Shown one piece after another: positions 20,088 to 30,708 of a DNA stretch of 64,000 nucleotides. The stretch is from Orbilia blumenaviensis (Eukaryota > Ascomycota > Orbiliomycetes > Orbiliales > Orbiliaceae). Every line of letters starts with the position of its first letter. Positions within the stretch are counted from its first letter, which is position 1. The DNA lies in contig JAVHNS010000001.1 in NCBI GenBank assembly GCA_036872755.1, positions 310,001-374,000 on the forward strand, given 5' to 3'. The position numbers and the translations under genes were made by a program. The notes under the pieces were generated by a model, which was not told the origin of the DNA, made no database searches, and was given only the letters and a program-made list of their open reading frames with translations.

Positions 20088-21383
20088 ATGGCGCCTCCCG
20101 GTGGGACTACCCTCATAAATTGGAACTTCTGTACTTTTTCAGTATTCCTATTCGTCCCGACTTACTTTCTCACCCTCCTCTTAACATCTACTCTCATAAT
20201 CTCGACGCCAAAAGGTTCATTGACACGATATGCCTCGCTGCCTATAATCGGTTACCTTTGTTTACGAATTTTCAATTACGGCCTTGCAACTTTTCCGAAA
20301 AATACTGTGGGCATCATCGATTGGGCCGGCAGCGCGTACAACTGCTTCTTGATAACCAGTACTCTCCTATATCTCGAAGGCATCGATGCGTCTGATCCAG
20401 TGATCTCAAAACCCGTCAACAGCCGGCCACCAGGTTACTTCATCCGTCTTTGGCGAGGGCTTACATACTGTGTCAATGCCCGTGGGATCAACACCCCGTA
20501 CCAAATAAAGAATGTTCCAGCGTTCGACTCCAAAAGACCCGGGTGGGTTCCGTCTCGCCGAAGATTCCTAGTCACGAATTTAGCATGGCTTGTCTTCCTC
20601 TTCCTCGCACAGGACCTATTTTATTGCCAGGAGCTTGCAGTCGAAGATGAGTTGAAACTCGTCGGCATCAGCCGCGAGAACTTGATTTGGAGGCATCCTG
20701 AGGATGGACCGATCACCGGTGAAGAGATCGGTTCTCGCGTTTTGGTGTCAATGCTCATGTGGTCGATGCTCATACCCATCGCTGTAAATCTGCAGTACAC
20801 CTTCTTATCCGTCCTGGCGGTGGGATTGGGTATCTCGGAACCAAAAAATTGGCCGCCGCCGTTTGGGAGTCCCACGGACAGCTATACACTTCGGCTTTTC
20901 TGGGGGAAGTTCTGGCACCAGACCCTTCGTTGGCATTTCAGCAAGCCAGCACAGTTTATAACACATGCGATACTTCGGCTGCCGAAGACTGGGTTGATAC
21001 AGCGATATGTAAACGTCTATGGCGTATTTCTCATCAGCGGACTGTGGCACGCGGGGCAGTCATGGATGATTTATCAACGGCAAGGGCCCGAAGCTCAAAG
21101 ATCCGGCTGGAATCGAGAATTTTTCTTCTTTACCGTTATGGCTACGGGAATAATGATTGAGGATGGTGTCCAATGGCTGTTCCAGAGCAAAAAAGTCAGA
21201 AGTAAGGAAGAGAAGGAGGGATTGATTATTTGGAAGCGAGTTGCTGGTTATATTTGGGTATGGGGCCTATTGATACTTGTGGCACCAGTAATCGACTATC
21301 CCAAGTTTAGGATTAGGTTAGAAACATGGTTACCAGCTCACCCGCTTATCGTTTTCGATCCGGAGTGGGCAAGTTCGAAATAG
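20088..21383 (+). CDS. MBOAT/wax-synthase-like acyltransferase
   Basis: Single-exon frame of 431 aa with about seven or eight hydrophobic membrane segments (e.g. residues 15-38, 52-66, 165-178, 220-245, 310-330, 385-405). The family marks are NWPPPFGSPTDSYTLRLFWG (254-273) leading into KFWHQTLR, and ISGLWHAGQSW with the conserved membrane His321. This is the pattern of the fungal wax-synthase-like MBOAT group, which moves acyl or acetyl groups from CoA to hydroxyl acceptors and includes acetyltransferases of secondary metabolism. No biosynthetic core gene (PKS, NRPS, terpene synthase) lies in the window, so the acceptor cannot be inferred. The start is the first ATG in a CACAATGG context. Confidence 0.87.
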   Translation: MAPPGGTTLINWNFCTFSVFLFVPTYFLTLLLTSTLIISTPKGSLTRYASLPIIGYLCLRIFNYGLATFPKNTVGIIDWAGSAYNCFLITSTLLYLEGIDASDPVISKPVNSRPPGYFIRLWRGLTYCVNARGINTPYQIKNVPAFDSKRPGWVPSRRRFLVTNLAWLVFLFLAQDLFYCQELAVEDELKLVGISRENLIWRHPEDGPITGEEIGSRVLVSMLMWSMLIPIAVNLQYTFLSVLAVGLGISEPKNWPPPFGSPTDSYTLRLFWGKFWHQTLRWHFSKPAQFITHAILRLPKTGLIQRYVNVYGVFLISGLWHAGQSWMIYQRQGPEAQRSGWNREFFFFTVMATGIMIEDGVQWLFQSKKVRSKEEKEGLIIWKRVAGYIWVWGLLILVAPVIDYPKFRIRLETWLPAHPLIVFDPEWASSK

Positions 21384-22022
21384 CGGAATATTGAGTATGG
21401 CTGTCTCACTGGCAAGGGTTCTCGGATTTTACGGAGTTATGATGTTATCATATTACAGACCACTGTCGTCAATTGACCAACAGCGTACAGGGATTTAGCC
21501 ATTACCCCATGTCTCAAAACTGGAAGGGATCTAGCTAGAGCTTACAGGATATCTATCAGGGCGGCCTGGAGTCTTCCTGTTGTAGTCTTGGAAATATTTT
21601 CTATCCCGGGTCCCTCCCCGCAGATACGCCTTTCGGAGCCCATAAGCTGCATTGCATTATCCTTCCATGTATAGCTACAAGCCTCAACTACCCGGCATTT
21701 TAATTTGCGAGTCCCGATACCTCATGCACGTTTCGTATCTTTTCGCCGAAAATAGGCTCTTGAACCTGCAATTGCGCCTCTAAGTTTGCCCGGTGACCAG
21801 AATTTAGCAACCTGTTTTCTGATTCAATTCCGAGTTCAATCAGATAGATTCGGGTCGTACCACTCTCTCGAGACCGACCGCGCCGATATTGCGTAATTGC
21901 GCCTACCGCTTGTATTTAAGAACGTCACACCCCGTTTCTAGACCAGAGCAGCAAAACTTTTCATTGATTCAAATTCTCCGATCGAAAGATATAAAATTCT
22001 ATTCACCACATACACTATCGCG
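21384..22022. other. Intergenic, promoter of the Rossmann-fold gene
   Basis: About 640 nt between two plus-strand genes; pyrimidine-rich and A/T-rich close to the next start codon. No gene seen. Confidence 0.5.
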
Positions 22023-22882
22023 ATGAAAGTAATTGTCACTGGCCCCACTGGCTTCCTCGGCGCCGAGATCCTTCGACAATGCGTTGCGAGCCCCAAAATA
22101 ACCTCAATAATTGCCATTGCCCGCCGCGATCTTGCGCCAGAATGGCAGGCGGAACAGAAAATCACGACGTTGAAGGTTAATGATTTCGGAACTTACTCAG
22201 AGCAAGATCTTGAAGTTTTAAAGGGGGCGGAGGGCTGTTTCTGGTAACAAATATTTTCAAAATAAATCCTCGCTGTTTTCCACTAGGGGTCTCGAGAAAG
22301 AGAGAAACTAACAAAGGGTTATACACTGGTGCACAGGACTCTTGGCTCCACGCCAAATAGAGCCCTAAAGATGACCCCCGAAGAAGTGAAGACTGTCAAT
22401 GAAGATTGGCCAACCAATGCTGCAAAGACATGGAGTCAATTACCACTCCCCGATGGTAAGATTTTCCGCTTTGTTTACACAAGCGGAGCGCTAGTCCCTC
22501 CCGTCGAAGATCTCGACAAGAAGCTGTGGTTCGGAGAGGATATGAGAAAAAGAAGGGTATGGTATTTCGTCCTTAATGTAAAATACTTAAGATTCGAATT
22601 GCTAACTTAGGTCAATTCTGACAGACATACACGGAGAGGAACCTTTTCGACATTGCAAAAACCGGAAAGCTCGATGTTTATATCGCCAAGCCTGGGTTTA
22701 TCACCACCGGAGAGCCATTTTTGTGGCAACTTACCCTTGGAAAAGGATATGTGAGCAAGGAAGCTATGACCGCTGGCTACTTAGACCTTGTTTTCACCGG
22801 GAGCGAACAGAAGATTCTGTGGAACCACGACTTGAGGACTTTTGGGGCAGCAGCTTTGAAGAAGTTTGCGGCAGAGAAGTGA
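22023..22882 (+). CDS. NAD(P)-binding Rossmann-fold protein (atypical SDR)
   Basis: Three exons: 22023-22243, 22337-22556 and 22625-22882, giving 232 aa. Both introns (93 and 68 nt) contain a CTAAC branch site, and the donors are GTAACA and GTATGG. The N-terminus MKVIVTGPTGFLGAEILR carries the TGxxGFLG dinucleotide-binding loop, and IAIARRDLAP follows the second strand. Later parts contain FVYTSGALVPP and YIAKPGFITTGEP, matching the 'nucleoside-diphosphate-sugar epimerase'-like fungal proteins of this size. A clear catalytic YxxxK is not visible, which suggests an atypical, perhaps non-enzymatic or NmrA-like member. Cytosolic; partner and substrate unknown. Confidence 0.9.
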
Positions 22883-23625
22883 TGATTTTCAAGCTCTTCC
22901 TTTCGAAAATTTGGTTACATACGGTTTGGCACGTTGCCCATCTGTTCTTCGGATTGGAGTTTGGGAGAGTGTTTAACCTAATGAAAGTAAATACATGATA
23001 TCTTAGGTCGCTCGTACTATTTACAGTGCCCTTCAGCCTGCCCTGTTTTTCTCCCTCTTGCTGTTTACGTTATTAGTCTGCTCTTCTTTTAAAGTGTGGA
23101 GTTACTTGGGTAATTAATTGGTTATGGTTGATATAGTGGGGGCTTGACGATCTGTTTTGCCTGTTCTCCGAACACCTCACAACAGGCTCACTCAGTCTTG
23201 ATAAACCCTTATATGTTTACTACCTCCGGTGCTTTTTTTCTTTTTTTAAATGCAAATGCCAGTTTCATTAATAATATGCTAAGGTCATAAAGTAAAGAAT
23301 AGTACACCGAGACAACCGATTATAACAAAAAAGATTCGTGATAGGAGTATTAGGGAATCCGCGAGTGCTTAAGAGTAAGAAAATATGTGAAGATAAACGA
23401 GGGTATCATACCAGAAAACGAAAGTTGAGGGGCAAAAATCAAAACCCTTAAAGTTTAAACTGAGAACTATCAAAACGCCGAAAGAGTGTATATTACCTTG
23501 GTCGATAACCAATCGCGTAAACTTGTTTGAACCTTAAATATCTAAGCCACCAAACGAATGTATCCTATACTGGCTTCTTTTTCTTTCTTTTCCAAATTTT
23601 TTTCTTTCTTTCCATTTTTTTAAAC
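22883..23625. other. Convergent intergenic region
   Basis: 3' flanks of two genes, with T-rich and A-rich runs near 23235 and 23577-23625. No gene. Confidence 0.5.
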
Positions 23626-24876
23626 TCAAGTATAGGAATGTGGCGCAAATCCAAATCTTGTCTTCCCATAATCGAAAACCCCAAAGTTTTGCTTGAAGAA
23701 AACGTCCCCGAAAATGTATTGATTGCCGCTGATAGGCTGGATCGATCCGAAGCAATACTGGACACCACCAATAGTTCCTAAGCTACTACCGTAGATAATG
23801 TTTTGTCCACTGACGCTGGCCATGTTGGACCCTACGCTGAAATAGAAAGCAGGTAGGGTCTTACTCGCGCATGGGAGGATGTACCCCCCAACTTGGCTGT
23901 TGGCTTGAGCACCCGGTATCGTTTTATAGTATGCCTTCGCTGCTCCGGAACTGACTAGAAGAAGCGTAGTACCAGTGTCTGCAATGCCAGTAGCAGTGGA
24001 CGGATTCGAATAAGTCGTAGATCCGACTTTGTAGTTCGTGCTTGGGAACTCCCACCATCCATTTTTGGTCGAAATTGAGGTATATTGAAGGCTTCCAGTG
24101 TACTTGCTGTTATCAATATATCCAAAATCATATGACCCGGTCTTATTATGATAGAGATTTGCCGTAAACAGCTTGTTTGAGAGTGAGGACATTGCGTTCT
24201 CAAACCACGTTTTGGCTTGGACAGGGCTGACTGTATTGAGTTTTCCGTAGGCGAGGCCGATGAGGCCGTCATTGGCCCCTGAGATAAAGCTAGAACTTGC
24301 AGTTTTTGCGATTTCAACGATCTGGGTGCCAACAGTTGTAGAACCAATTGTGACTTTGTCGGTTCCGACGTCACCAGAGGCCACAGAGCCATCGGCGTAT
24401 TGAATTGACCAGGAGAAGCCTGTCATTTTCTTCCAACTAGACGATTTGGAAGGATTATATACGTTGTGGCCTGTGAGCTGCGACGTGGGCTGACTGGTAG
24501 AGAATACCCATAGGTCTGAGCTACCAGTGTCCAGATTAAGGTTGAGTGTTTGGGCCGGGGAGCCAATTTTAACTGGGATTGTATACTCAACATCACCGTT
24601 CCGAGAAGAGGCAGCTACAGTGCTATCAGCATACCGCTTTGCAACTTCCTTGTGCATTACGAGATCCGACTTCAGATGCTCGCCGGTAGGAAGGTCTTTC
24701 TCAACCCCCCATTTGCTAATGGCATCGTTAAACGACTGAGGGCCATTGTGGTTGACGGAGAGAAAGTTATGCGTCACTGGGATAGTAAAGCCTCGGGATG
24801 GGTCTTCAACAGGGGCGGCAATTACACTGCTGGTAACCGCTAGTGTGGTGGTAACTATAGCAGAAGAATAACGCAT
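23626..24876 (-). CDS. Secreted aspartic protease, A1 family (penicillopepsin-type)
   Basis: Single-exon frame of 416 aa starting at the ATG at 24876. The frame is open for 83 further upstream codons but with no ATG. Residues 1-20 are a signal peptide (MRYSSAIVTTTLAVTSSVIA), followed by a propeptide to about residue 90. The catalytic aspartates are Asp116 (LNLDTGSSDLW) and Asp300 (IADTGTTLL), and the flap tyrosine is in SIQYADGSVASG. The C-terminus ends FGDVFFKQNFGVFDYG...RFGFAPHS, as in penicillopepsin/aspergillopepsin I. It should be an acid endopeptidase secreted for nutrient acquisition or host tissue degradation. It belongs to the same family as the gene 2.3 kb upstream (27210-28584), with many shared blocks, but differs in propeptide and gene structure. 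Confidence 0.97.
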   Translation of the reverse strand: MRYSSAIVTTTLAVTSSVIAAPVEDPSRGFTIPVTHNFLSVNHNGPQSFNDAISKWGVEKDLPTGEHLKSDLVMHKEVAKRYADSTVAASSRNGDVEYTIPVKIGSPAQTLNLNLDTGSSDLWVFSTSQPTSQLTGHNVYNPSKSSSWKKMTGFSWSIQYADGSVASGDVGTDKVTIGSTTVGTQIVEIAKTASSSFISGANDGLIGLAYGKLNTVSPVQAKTWFENAMSSLSNKLFTANLYHNKTGSYDFGYIDNSKYTGSLQYTSISTKNGWWEFPSTNYKVGSTTYSNPSTATGIADTGTTLLLVSSGAAKAYYKTIPGAQANSQVGGYILPCASKTLPAFYFSVGSNMASVSGQNIIYGSSLGTIGGVQYCFGSIQPISGNQYIFGDVFFKQNFGVFDYGKTRFGFAPHSYT

Positions 24877-24920
24877 CTTAAAAGAATAAATTAACGATTG
24901 TGGGGTAGTTGTCTCGGTAT

Positions 24921-25102
24921 GATGCAGATGCAGATGCACTATGCGATTATGCAAAATGCAATAGATGCAAGTATGCAATAGATGCCGATGCGAGTCTCGA
25001 GCCTCGATGCAGGGTATGCCAGAAGATATATAAGATGCAAAGGTATGCAGAGGTGTGCAACGATGACTTAAAAGATATGCGAGTGAAACTAGATCCAGAT
25101 GC
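24921..25102. repeat. Degenerate GATGCA-rich tract upstream of the aspartic protease
   Basis: The tetramer ATGC occurs 16 times in about 180 nt, often as (A/G)GATGCA or GTATGCA, starting with three near-perfect GATGCA hexamers. It lies between a TATA-like element and the start codon of the protease gene, so it is probably in the 5' leader, where it reads GCAT/TGCATC. Confidence 0.8.
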
Positions 25103-25170
25103 CAATGAACTGAAGGACGAATCAATGCTGGTGAGGAGAAACATGGTGGGAGGAGTGGTTCAGACTCGTC

Positions 25171-25178
25171 TTTATATA
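25171..25178 (-). promoter_or_regulatory. TATA-like element of the first aspartic protease gene
   Basis: TATATAAA on the minus strand, about 295 nt upstream of the ATG at 24876. If used, the mRNA would have a leader of roughly 260 nt made largely of the GATGCA-rich tract. Confidence 0.45.
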
Positions 25179-27209
25179 CATTTAGTTCACGATCGCGACT
25201 ACAAGATGAAGGGGCGCACTGATCAGGATTTGCGCCGGACGACGGGGATACTGGATAAAGTTTTGGAGCTCCCAGCAGCGCGGCGCCGAACTTGGATCTT
25301 CAGGAACGAGACATGTGGCGACCACGACTCAAATATGAAAGCTTACTGCGTATAGACTTCCAGTTTACGCCGCGGGGTACGTACTCTTCGCGGATATCCG
25401 AGTATCTGGTTTGTCCTTGAAAGCAAATGAAAACTCTGTTCCAGACGTATGGAAAGTATCAATGCTACCTTTGCCAAATCGCTGTCGCAATAGTTACGTC
25501 TGAATACGTATGTATAGAGGCAAGGATATTTCCAGCCCATCACGCATTAGGAATATGAGCACGGGATTTCACACGCCTTCATGCTTCTCGACATTCTACT
25601 CGGCGAGAGCGAGAATTAGCGAACGAGAATTCATCATTAAATGAAGTCGTGTTCACCTTCTGATCGCAAGCAGTTAAGACATATACGACCAGACGCGAAA
25701 CAGTACATTCGAGACCCTAACTAACTGGCGCAGTGGCCGCGAGGTCCTCAAAGGACCTTCGCAAGAAAAGCCCTTTACATCAAGTCCATTCAGGGTTTTA
25801 AGTTTGGGTGATGCCGCGTGACCTAAGTGAAAAACTTCAACCTCAGGTCATCAACGACGAGATCGAAAAAATAACGCAGTAATTTAGCTTAGTCTGAGGT
25901 TCGGTCGAGAGAGGGTTATCTTCCGAAAACTAACAATCCCTAAAGTTGTTTCCCCGAGGGCCTCGATCTTTGACAGATATTTCAAATCTTTGCGAAGAGA
26001 TAACAGCAACAAATTATCCGGTCCGGGCGGTAGCCCCAATGCAGCAGTTAATGAAAGATAGGTTTCTTAAAGTCGGAGCCTCGTGGTATTGAACCGCACC
26101 GGTATCTTGGAATCCTAAATCTCCAGTCGGAATGTTGCCTCAAAGCATGGTTTCCACGATATATAGCCTTTCTATCTACTTTCTAGAAGACATCTAAATG
26201 CGGAATAAGGGAACCTTAATTAACGTTAGAAACATCCGGACAGTGGCAAGGGCAAAGGATACGTATCTAAACCTTATCTAGTTTGTCAATATTAATATTG
26301 CAATATCTAGTTGCCGCCAAACGAAAGTTTAACGGAGATCAGACTTCACTATTATAATCTGCGACTTTTTATTTGATATTTTTAAAATGTGAAACATCGG
26401 GAACTCGCTCTTAGTGTAAGCTACCGCTATTCCCGTACCCTCAAGCATTTTCTATTTTTCAGCGCTATATTGTAACCTTGGATGGGTCTGTTTGCAGCCA
26501 CTGATACCATATTATTTCTATCACAGCGCCGGTCTAGATATCCTGCACAAATGGAGTTTAGTATGGTTTAAAACCAGACTACCTCAGGCTTTTAAACACC
26601 GCAGGTCTGGTGCATGCATATGGAAGTGTGCGCATGCGAAGATATGTTTAAGATACGGTCATGCTACGGCACCATATGGAACTTTTCTGGGCCAGCACCG
26701 ATGCTATGATCTTGAATATACGTGCAAACCTAGAATCCGCCACTTTGATGGGGCCGTCGGCGTACAGCTATAAAGATTCCGTGTTTCATATCCCATACTC
26801 TAGTTCGGTCTAGACGGTTTGAATTGGAAGCAGATAAGGTGTCGATTCTTCATATTTTAGTGAAAATATGTACAAGTTGATGCAGAATAGCTAAATTGGG
26901 ACCTTAAAGGTCCAGAGCAGTCTTTCCAGCATCTCCCTAGTCTATCTCTTTCACCAAACTATCTCTTCAGATCTTGTACACATCGGTTATTCATCAATAG
27001 CCAATATTGAACATCTCGCTCTAGAGCTAGTTACTCGACGTGGCTTTTGTTTGCGGTTGGTCTGGACTACATAGAAAGTAACTGTTATAGTTTATTTATA
27101 AGTATTCTGAAATCTATAGAAAGATCATAACATTACTGTAACTCCAAACGCCTGCAATTGTATAGAATGAAGGAAAATATTAAAGCTACTGAACCAATAA
27201 CATCATAAC
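25179..27209. other. Gene-free stretch between two aspartic proteases
   Basis: About 2 kb that must hold the distal promoter of the downstream protease and the 3' flank of the upstream one. No coding signature on either strand. Confidence 0.5.
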
Positions 27210-28584
27210 TCAAGACTTTTGTGCAACCCCGAATCTTTTATTTCCGTAGTCAAACACAGAGTAAGCGCCCTTAAAGAAGACATCTCCATAGATCCAAGGT
27301 AGAGTGGAAGAATCGCCTAGGCTCTGAAGTCCACCGAAGCACATGGTGCCTGCAGAATTCGCATACGCATAAGTCATGTACTTCCCGGGAACATCAACCC
27401 AGTTATTCCCAACGGGGAGTGAGATGGTAGGCATGCTGGAGGAGCTGTCAGATGTACAAGGATATACCCAGGCGCCCATATCACTCCGGTACTGTGCTCC
27501 CGAGACCTGCGCGTAATAAAGCTTGACGGTAGAACTAGGTAGCAAAAGAAGAGTGGTACCAGTATCTAAAATCGTTATTAGTAATTTTTTTTTCGAAAGA
27601 AACGATAAGATTGGACGACTTGCCTGGGACAGCGCCCTTCGAGTTTGAGGCGCCATTCGTATAAACCTTTCCATTGACCTTAATGCCCATAGAGGCAGCG
27701 ACGTGCCACCAACCAGAGTTCAAGATTTTAGCATACTTGATTTTCTTGGCATACTTTTGACTAATAAACCCCCAAGTGTAGCTACCGACTGCTGACTTCT
27801 TTAGGTCTGCAGTGAAGATCTTTGCTTTCAGCTGAGGTAAAGCATTTTCGATCCATGTTTTTTGTTGTGTTGGTGAAACTTGGTTTAGACTACTGAACGC
27901 CAAACCGAGGAGTCCGTCACCTTCGAAGTCTTCGAAGCCGTCCGAAATTTTGTTGGCGACTTCAACAGCCTGATTTGTAACTGTAATACCGCCAATTTTG
28001 ACACTATCGGTAACAACTGTCCCTGAAGCACCGCTGCTATCGGCATATGTGATCGCCCATGTGAGCCCGCTGGATACCTTAGCTGAAGTACTAGGTGTAT
28101 AGATATTACCACCCAGTTGCTTATGTTTTGTCTGCAATGCCGATGATAGCTGGTTCGAAAACACCCAAAGATCTGAGCTACCGGTATCAAAATCCATGTT
28201 CATTGTTTGACCACCGATAGTGATTGGCGATAGGTACATTGTATCGTAGGCAACGGGAGTTGCGATAACAGTGCCCGTCCGAACACCTCTTTCTGCGAGT
28301 TTAGATGGCTTTGTATAGTTAAGGAGGCCGGGTGGGATGACCAAATCCGAAAAATGGCGTTTATATTTCAAGAAGGATTTCCGGAGCTCGTGGAAACCAT
28401 CTCGTTCAAAGTTCGGGTTTGGCACTACTGGCACGGAATACTTTGAAAGTGGCTTCGATTCGGTAGGAAGCTCAATATCTATGCTGGCAATTGCTGCTTC
28501 TGCATCCGACTCTGCATCGACTTCCAGTGGAGCCGCAAAGACCGCAGAAGCGGAGAGAAGGATTGCTAGTGTCCTGTAGTGCAT
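27210..28584 (-). CDS. Secreted aspartic protease, A1 family, with a GC-AG intron
   Basis: Exons 28584-27624 and 27565-27210 give 438 aa. The 58-nt intron starts GCAAGT rather than GT and ends TTTTAG; it splits the codon of the second catalytic aspartate (G|AT, Asp321, in VPDTGTTLLLL). The first is Asp133 (FDTGSSDLWVF). A signal peptide covers residues 1-18 (MHYRTLAILLSASAVFAA), followed by a propeptide containing a Lys-Arg pair. The rest follows the penicillopepsin pattern, ending in YGDVFFKGAYSVFDYG. Secreted acid endopeptidase by family. The flap reads TYADSSGASG, with Ser where the relative has Gly. No canonical GT donor nearby keeps the frame, so the GC donor is well supported. Confidence 0.95.
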
Positions 28585-30071
28585 TGTAAAGATTTAAAAT
28601 ATAATGAGAATGAATGTGAAAAGCCAGAAAGCCAGGTTTCCAGAATGAATGACCAAGCTATGATAGAGAATGAAGGACTAAAGTAGCTATATCTTGAAGA
28701 AAGAAAGAGAGACATTTTGGGCAAAGCCAGGGCGCCATATATATAGCTGATATTTCATACTTTATGGAACATAGAGGGTAGGCGATATGAAGCTCGACTC
28801 GATAAGCAAGCTTATGGCGCAAAGCCCGTTCTAGCGGGAAGGCTGTGCCCCCAAAGCGGTATGCTTCTGGAAACTTGAAGTGGGTGGTATCTAGGAACGG
28901 TTTTTTCATCTTAACCTTGATCTTCAGGGGCCTTGGCTGCTATTTTGCAAGAATAAACTCGAGATTCAATGGCAATTGTGGTATTTTTTGCGTTGTCGCC
29001 CAGGTGTCGGAACCCGAAAACGGTCTTCAACGAAGTTAATATCTCATGGCGAACTCTGAAACGGGCTGCTTATGGAAACGCGAGCGGATCGGCTAAGTTA
29101 TTGCTAGGTAAGTTAATTAAGCTAGCGAAAGTCCACGCGTTTCAAGACAGATGGTCTGCTGAGTTCCAGACACACTTTCCTTGGCCTCTTTTCGACAAAT
29201 TTCAACAACCAGCAATTCTAGCCTCCAGCCACTTTGGTCGAGATCGATACATCAGACCGGTTCTGTTAGGGATCCTCATAACTCTATCAGTTTTTTTTAT
29301 CTCAATTGCCCCATAAATTGTATTGCAATTGGATACACGATATACGACAGTGTAATTATGCACTAGACATAACGCTGAAAATATATACAATTTATTATTG
29401 CGGCCGCTAAAATTAATTTATGATGGAGAATTTCGAGGTCCTTTTGTCAACTAGTTGCGCAGTACGTAGCCTCTGTCTGCGGCATGCACCAACATAATTG
29501 GGCCTCTCAAATCTATCCCGAATTCACCGGAATATAGCTGAGCCCAGCTTGGCTCGCGTTCGACGAGGCTACATACTGAACTATTTGAGTGCTTATGACA
29601 TCACCAACGCACTAAAGGGCGCTCCAGCCGTTGGATGCTGGGAGATTCCAGCCAATCAAGAGGGTCGGCTTGATTATTCATCCGTCCCGACACCTCTTCA
29701 TGTGACTGCGCGCTCGCCCTTAGTCACAGAAAAGGAATATGGAGGTTTCGCCCAACTCTTAGCACGTTCTTGTCGCCAGCTGAAGCCTTAGAGGGCCTGA
29801 TCGGGGAAACTGATGCTTCTCACCGAGGGAAGGTCGGAATCTTAGCTGTTAGGCTGAGAATTCCTAGATTTTCTATAAAGCTGTGGCATGAACCTCCCTT
29901 GTGCTTCTGTAAATTGAGCTCCAGTCAATACCCCCCAGAAGCAATCAGTCCAGTATCATCAAGAGCATATCTTAATATACTTCTTGTTACACGTTCTAAA
30001 GAAAGAGATATTAGCTTTGTTTTTCACAACTCTACTCCGGGTACCCTTCACATCAATATCGACGGGTAGAG
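28585..30071. other. Divergent intergenic region
   Basis: Contains a TATATATA element at 28738-28745 on the side of the aspartic protease. Short plus-strand frames (e.g. 28969-29316) lack any family or splice support. Confidence 0.5.
28738..28745 (-). promoter_or_regulatory. TATA-like element of the second aspartic protease gene
   Basis: TATATATA about 155 nt upstream of the ATG at 28584. Confidence 0.5.
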
Positions 30072-30708
30072 ATGTCTAATTCTAGCTCAAGCGGAGAGGT
30101 CAAGTCAGAACCTCCAACTCCTGTAAGAACCTTATAACGACCTGTGAACTTTATTAACCATCACTTGCTCACTCTGTAACCAACCCATGTGATACGGTGT
30201 AGCTCGGCTTTTGTTGGGTCGAAGTCCCCGTCAGGGACATGGAGCGGGCCCTAAAGTTCTACGGGGAAGCATTTGGCTGGACCCCGAAAGAGAAGGGGAT
30301 GTCCTGGTACCAAATTGTTGAAAATGAATCTAAGAATCTCAACGGTGCCCTTCGTCTTGTCAGTGAGGAAGACCATGTTGCCGGCACTGCGTCCCGCCAT
30401 ACGATGAAGCCTTTCATTGGGCTTCACAGTATCAGGGAGACCTTGGAGAAGGTTAAGGCAGCTGGAGGAGAGATCATCAAGTAAGCCATCCTTGATCTCC
30501 GACATTAGTCAACGACTTTTTTTTTTTTTTTTTTTTTTTTTCTGCCAAATTGAATTTTGAGAACTAACACGTTGACTTTCCTTTGCACCTTAGTCCTGGT
30601 GAGGAGATTCCTGGAGATATGGGGTTTTGTGGCGAGTTCTATGATTCTGAGCGCAATGTTGTTGGAGTTTGGGCTAAGAGGATGTCGCTGGATGAGAAAA
30701 AAGAGTAA
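30072..30708 (+). CDS. Glyoxalase/VOC-superfamily protein
   Basis: Three exons, 30072-30122, 30203-30480 and 30594-30708, encode 147 aa. Introns have donors GTAAGA and GTAAGC; the second contains a CTAAC branch site and a run of 25 T. After a 17-residue Ser-rich start, the body begins LGFCWVEVPVRDMERALKFY, the typical first strand-helix of VOC domains, with FGW, a central GALRLV strand and the last module MGFCGEFYDSERNVVGVW, where the closing Glu/Asp and Trp match the family. It is a single VOC domain of ordinary length. Members act as metal-dependent lyases, dioxygenases or antibiotic-binding proteins; the short bacterial-type members are mostly of unknown substrate. Cytosolic, with no targeting signal. 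Confidence 0.9.
30517..30541. repeat. T25 homopolymer inside an intron
   Basis: Twenty-five consecutive T within the second intron of the glyoxalase-fold gene. Likely length-polymorphic. Confidence 0.95.

Noticed and set aside
20759..21160. 133-codon plus-strand frame inside the acyltransferase gene
   Set aside because: Out-of-frame shadow of a gene with conserved MBOAT motifs.
24877..25125. 83-codon in-frame upstream extension of the first aspartic protease
   Set aside because: No ATG in it; the ATG at 24876 starts a perfect signal peptide. The openness is explained by the GATGCA-rich tract.
24909..25355. 148-codon plus-strand frame upstream of the first protease
   Set aside because: Its length and Asp/Ala/Met-rich start come from the GATGCA-rich tract; no homology signature.
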